Made by a program: the position numbers and the translations under genes. This document shows positions 31,422 through 33,046 of a stretch of 33,046 nt of DNA, in pieces. A model generated the notes under the pieces. That model made no database searches and was not told the origin of the DNA. It worked only from the letters and a program-made list of their open reading frames with translations. How positions within the stretch are numbered: position 1 is the stretch's first letter; every line of letters starts with the position of its first letter. The DNA comes from Solirubrobacterales bacterium. GTDB taxonomy: Bacteria > Actinomycetota > Thermoleophilia > Solirubrobacterales > Solirubrobacteraceae. Location of the stretch: positions 1 through 33,046 of the forward strand of contig JAFAWR010000060.1 of NCBI GenBank assembly GCA_019241635.1. Reading direction: 5' to 3'.

Positions 31422-31914
31422 GCACCCGATCAGGCCGAGTCACCGGCTCTCGGCTGTTGGACGCGTGCAAGCAGGAGGCCGTGCCTGCCGCTTCGGCGGT
31501 TTGGCCACGGCCTCGGGGCGCGGGCTCCGCATTTCGCGCACTTCGTTCCGCTCCCGCAACTTTTGCGAGCCGGCATGCCTCGTCCTGAGGGCGCCGCTCA
31601 GACGCACCGCGTCGACCTCATCGGAAGCGTGCAGTAAGCGGCCGGCGCGCGCAACGGTCAGTGTTGCTGATCGATACGCAAGACGGGTCGGCCTGAACGT
31701 CCAGGGCAATCGGCACGGTCCTGGTCGGCTCGACCGCGTCGTACGTCCCTGAGCGCTGACTCAGCGCAGCATCCCCGAGCAGCGCTGTCACGCAAACGGC
31801 CGCTGGGTTAACCGGCTACCGTCTCCCGGCGGAGACCGCGCTCTTGGCACGCGATCAGTGGCCTGGTGACAGCCCCGATATGTCCGGGCCGCTCAACCGC
31901 GAGGTAAAGGGGTC
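31422..31914. other. Intergenic stretch with a cluster of hairpins
   Basis: No protein gene is supported. Three neighbouring hairpins are seen: 31475-31514 (9-base outer stem GAGGCCGTG/CACGGCCTC enclosing CCGC-TTCG-GCGG), 31550-31570 (GCTC cc GCAA-ctt-TTGC GAGC) and 31581-31604 (CGT c CTGAG...CTCAG ACG). A further inverted repeat GCGCTGA c TCAGCGC lies at 31753-31767. Minus-strand frames across it are basic and Pro-rich and are not convincing proteins. Confidence 0.45.
31475..31604. ncRNA. Candidate structured RNA or intergenic repeat element
   Basis: Three stems occur within 130 bases. The first is capped by a cUUCGg tetraloop if transcribed on the plus strand, an unusually stable and RNA-specific feature. 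No promoter or terminator is clearly tied to it and strand is uncertain. It could also be a termination zone for the gene ending at 31421 or a member of a dispersed repeat family. Confidence 0.3.
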
Positions 31915-31944
31915 TTGTGGGATTTACCTCGCCGCAAGTATACT
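31915..31944 (+). promoter_or_regulatory. Promoter of the SnoaL-like gene
   Basis: TTGTGG (31915-31920), 18-base spacer and TATACT (31939-31944) give a good sigma-70-type match about 47 bases before the start codon. Confidence 0.5.
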
Positions 31945-31946
31945 TG
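31935..31946. promoter_or_regulatory. Perfect palindrome CAAGTATACTTG over the -10
   Basis: A 12-base perfect palindrome covers the TATACT hexamer. A dimeric repressor bound here would occlude the promoter. AT-rich composition makes it stand out from its surroundings. Confidence 0.5.
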
Positions 31947-31990
31947 TACGCTGACATCGAGCCCGGGTCGTCGTGGGAGAAGGAGCTATA

Positions 31991-32479
31991 GTGAAACTCG
32001 ATGTGAAACACGACGAGCTGCGAGTTCTCCTCGATAAGCAGGAACTCGCCTCGCTTGTCACGCGTTTCTGCAGAGCGGTCGATCGCTGCGACGAGGAACT
32101 CCTTCTCTCCTGCTATCACCCGGACGCGATCGACGACCATGGCAGCGTCAAGGGCTCGCCGACCGATTTGCTCGCCCACCTGCGCAGGGCCACGATGGAC
32201 CCCGCTGGGGGGCCGGTCCAGCACTCGGTGACCAACATGCTCTTCGACGTGCGGGGTGACGAAGCCTGGGGGGAGTCATACGTCGAGTCGCGCGTGGTGA
32301 TGCCGGACGGCACGCTGCAGGTCGGGATGGGGCGCTATGTCGACCGCTATCAGCGCCGCCAAGGCGAGTGGCGCATTGCTCACCGCCGCGTCATCCTCGA
32401 GGCCTCACGGCCGGGCTTCGACACTTCCGACTTCGTGCAGGGCCGCCGCGACCGGACCGATCCGTCCTACGAGCGCTAG
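31991..32479 (+). CDS. SnoaL-like (NTF2-fold) protein
   Basis: A 162-residue protein from the GTG at 31991, chosen because AAGGAG lies 5 bases upstream. It opens with LRVLLDKQELASLVTRFCRAVDRCDEELL and SCYHPDAIDDHG, the typical start of SnoaL_4-type proteins, then VQHSVTNMLFDVRGDEAWGESYV and a final strand set with GEWRIAHRRVI. The family includes bile-acid 7-alpha dehydratase, scytalone dehydratase-like enzymes and many uncharacterised members; Asp/His residues at the pocket positions are present but the activity is not assignable. It is monocistronic and convergent with the riboflavin gene. Confidence 0.88.
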   Translation: MKLDVKHDELRVLLDKQELASLVTRFCRAVDRCDEELLLSCYHPDAIDDHGSVKGSPTDLLAHLRRATMDPAGGPVQHSVTNMLFDVRGDEAWGESYVESRVVMPDGTLQVGMGRYVDRYQRRQGEWRIAHRRVILEASRPGFDTSDFVQGRRDRTDPSYER

Positions 32480-32536
32480 TCAGCTCCATCGCCTCCCGGC
32501 CGGGACACGGCCCAGCCCCGGGTGCCTGGTGTCAAG

Positions 32537-33046
32537 TCAGGCCCCGGTGCTCGAGGCGTCGCTGATGCCCAGCACGTGACCCATGCGGCGCTGCTTGGTG
32601 GCCAGGTAGGCAACATTCTCGGGCGTTGGAGTGGCGAGGAGCGGCACTGTCTCCACGATCGACATGCCGTAGGTTTCGAGTCCCGCGCGCTTGGTCGGGT
32701 TGTTGGTGAGTAGCCGGATCCGCTTGATCCCCAGGTCCGCAAGGATTTGCATCCCAACGGCGTAGTCACGCCCGTCGCTTGGATGTCCCAGCCGAAGGTT
32801 GGCGTCGACGGTGTCGAGCGCATCTACATCCTGCAGCTGGTAGGCGTTGAGCTTGTCGATCAGCCCGATGCCGCGACCCTCGTGCCCGCGCAGATAGACC
32901 ACCACGCCCGAGCCGTGATCGACGATCGTCCGCAGCGCCAGATCGAGTTGCCGACCGCAGTCGCACCGCTTGGATCCGAACACATCTCCGGTCAGGCACT
33001 CAGAGTGCACGCGCACGAGCACATCGCGCTCGCCGGTGATGTCGCC
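32537..33046 (-). CDS. ribA: GTP cyclohydrolase II (RibA), or C-terminal part of RibBA, 5' partial
   Basis: The frame is open to the right edge; 169 C-terminal residues are visible. The zinc site is complete: the Cys of [10 protein letters not shown] and the two Cys of [12 protein letters not shown]. The catalytic-loop segment [16 protein letters not shown] and the late [12 protein letters not shown] are present. The enzyme opens GTP to the pyrimidine that starts riboflavin synthesis. It may be a free RibA or the second domain of a bifunctional RibBA, which the window cannot decide. The stop at 32537-32539 is 57 bases from the SnoaL stop, and no strong terminator is seen between these convergent genes. 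Confidence 0.94.
   Translation of the reverse strand, partial: GDITGERDVLVRVHSECLTGDVFGSKRCDCGRQLDLALRTIVDHGSGVVVYLRGHEGRGIGLIDKLNAYQLQDVDALDTVDANLRLGHPSDGRDYAVGMQILADLGIKRIRLLTNNPTKRAGLETYGMSIVETVPLLATPTPENVAYLATKQRRMGHVLGISDASSTGA

Noticed and set aside
31440-31709. 89-residue minus-strand frame in the hairpin region
   Set aside because: It is basic and Pro-rich, has no ribosome-binding site, and coincides with the stem structures; it is better explained as non-coding.
32480-32536. Terminator between the convergent SnoaL and RibA genes
   Set aside because: GC-rich short complementary patches are present but no stem of useful length with a T-run could be drawn.
32540-33046. FMN riboswitch linked to the riboflavin gene
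   Set aside because: The 5' side of the gene is outside the window; nothing in the visible part resembles the conserved FMN aptamer.

Overview
The window is GC-rich bacterial DNA with many GTG and TTG starts, 1-4 base start/stop overlaps, some apparently leaderless genes, and many acyl-CoA and TetR genes. This suggests a soil actinobacterium, perhaps Thermoleophilia/Solirubrobacterales or a relative. The lineage is inferred from style and gene content only. No tRNA, rRNA, CRISPR array, prophage or intact insertion sequence was seen.

Left end (1-993): the 3' part of a DUF5615 PIN-like toxin gene, then about 640 bases without a supportable gene.

Region A (994-10430) is a carbohydrate uptake and catabolism regulon. 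One minus-strand operon encodes a SIS-domain isomerase, a sugar-binding lipoprotein, two MalF/MalG-type permeases, a MalK/UgpC-type ATPase and a GntR/UTRA repressor. A second minus-strand pair encodes a Gfo/Idh/MocA dehydrogenase and a TIM-barrel isomerase/epimerase. A plus-strand ROK kinase is divergent from that pair. A 16-base element (AGCCCAATTWGTCCAA) occurs as part of a dyad upstream of the SIS operon and again between the ROK and Gfo/Idh genes, a good candidate operator for the GntR protein. The substrate cannot be named.

Region B (10671-12978): a crotonase-family protein with an unusual domain order (helical tail segment first, catalytic core last), overlapping the start of a YtcJ-like amidohydrolase.

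Region C (12914-22840) is a minus-strand operon: oligopeptide-type ABC importer (binding lipoprotein, two ATPases, two permeases), a tandem-fused class III CoA-transferase of 809 residues, a 103-residue protein built of two repeats, and an acyl-CoA synthetase. It reads as an import-and-activate unit for an unidentified carboxylic acid.

Region D (23062-30287) is acyl-CoA metabolism with three TetR regulators: TetR divergent from MaoC dehydratase, a PECR/2,4-dienoyl-CoA-reductase-like SDR lacking the classical Tyr/Lys, and a VOC protein; a classical SDR divergent from TetR plus a DmdC-like acyl-CoA dehydrogenase; and a third TetR gene.

Region E (30288-33046) is sparse: a small probable ferredoxin-fold protein preceded by 12-base tandem repeats, a gap containing a cluster of hairpins (possible structured RNA or intergenic repeat), a SnoaL-like protein with a palindrome over its promoter, and the C-terminal part of GTP cyclohydrolase II running off the right edge.

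All family assignments are from reading translated sequence and motifs by eye. No database search was run.
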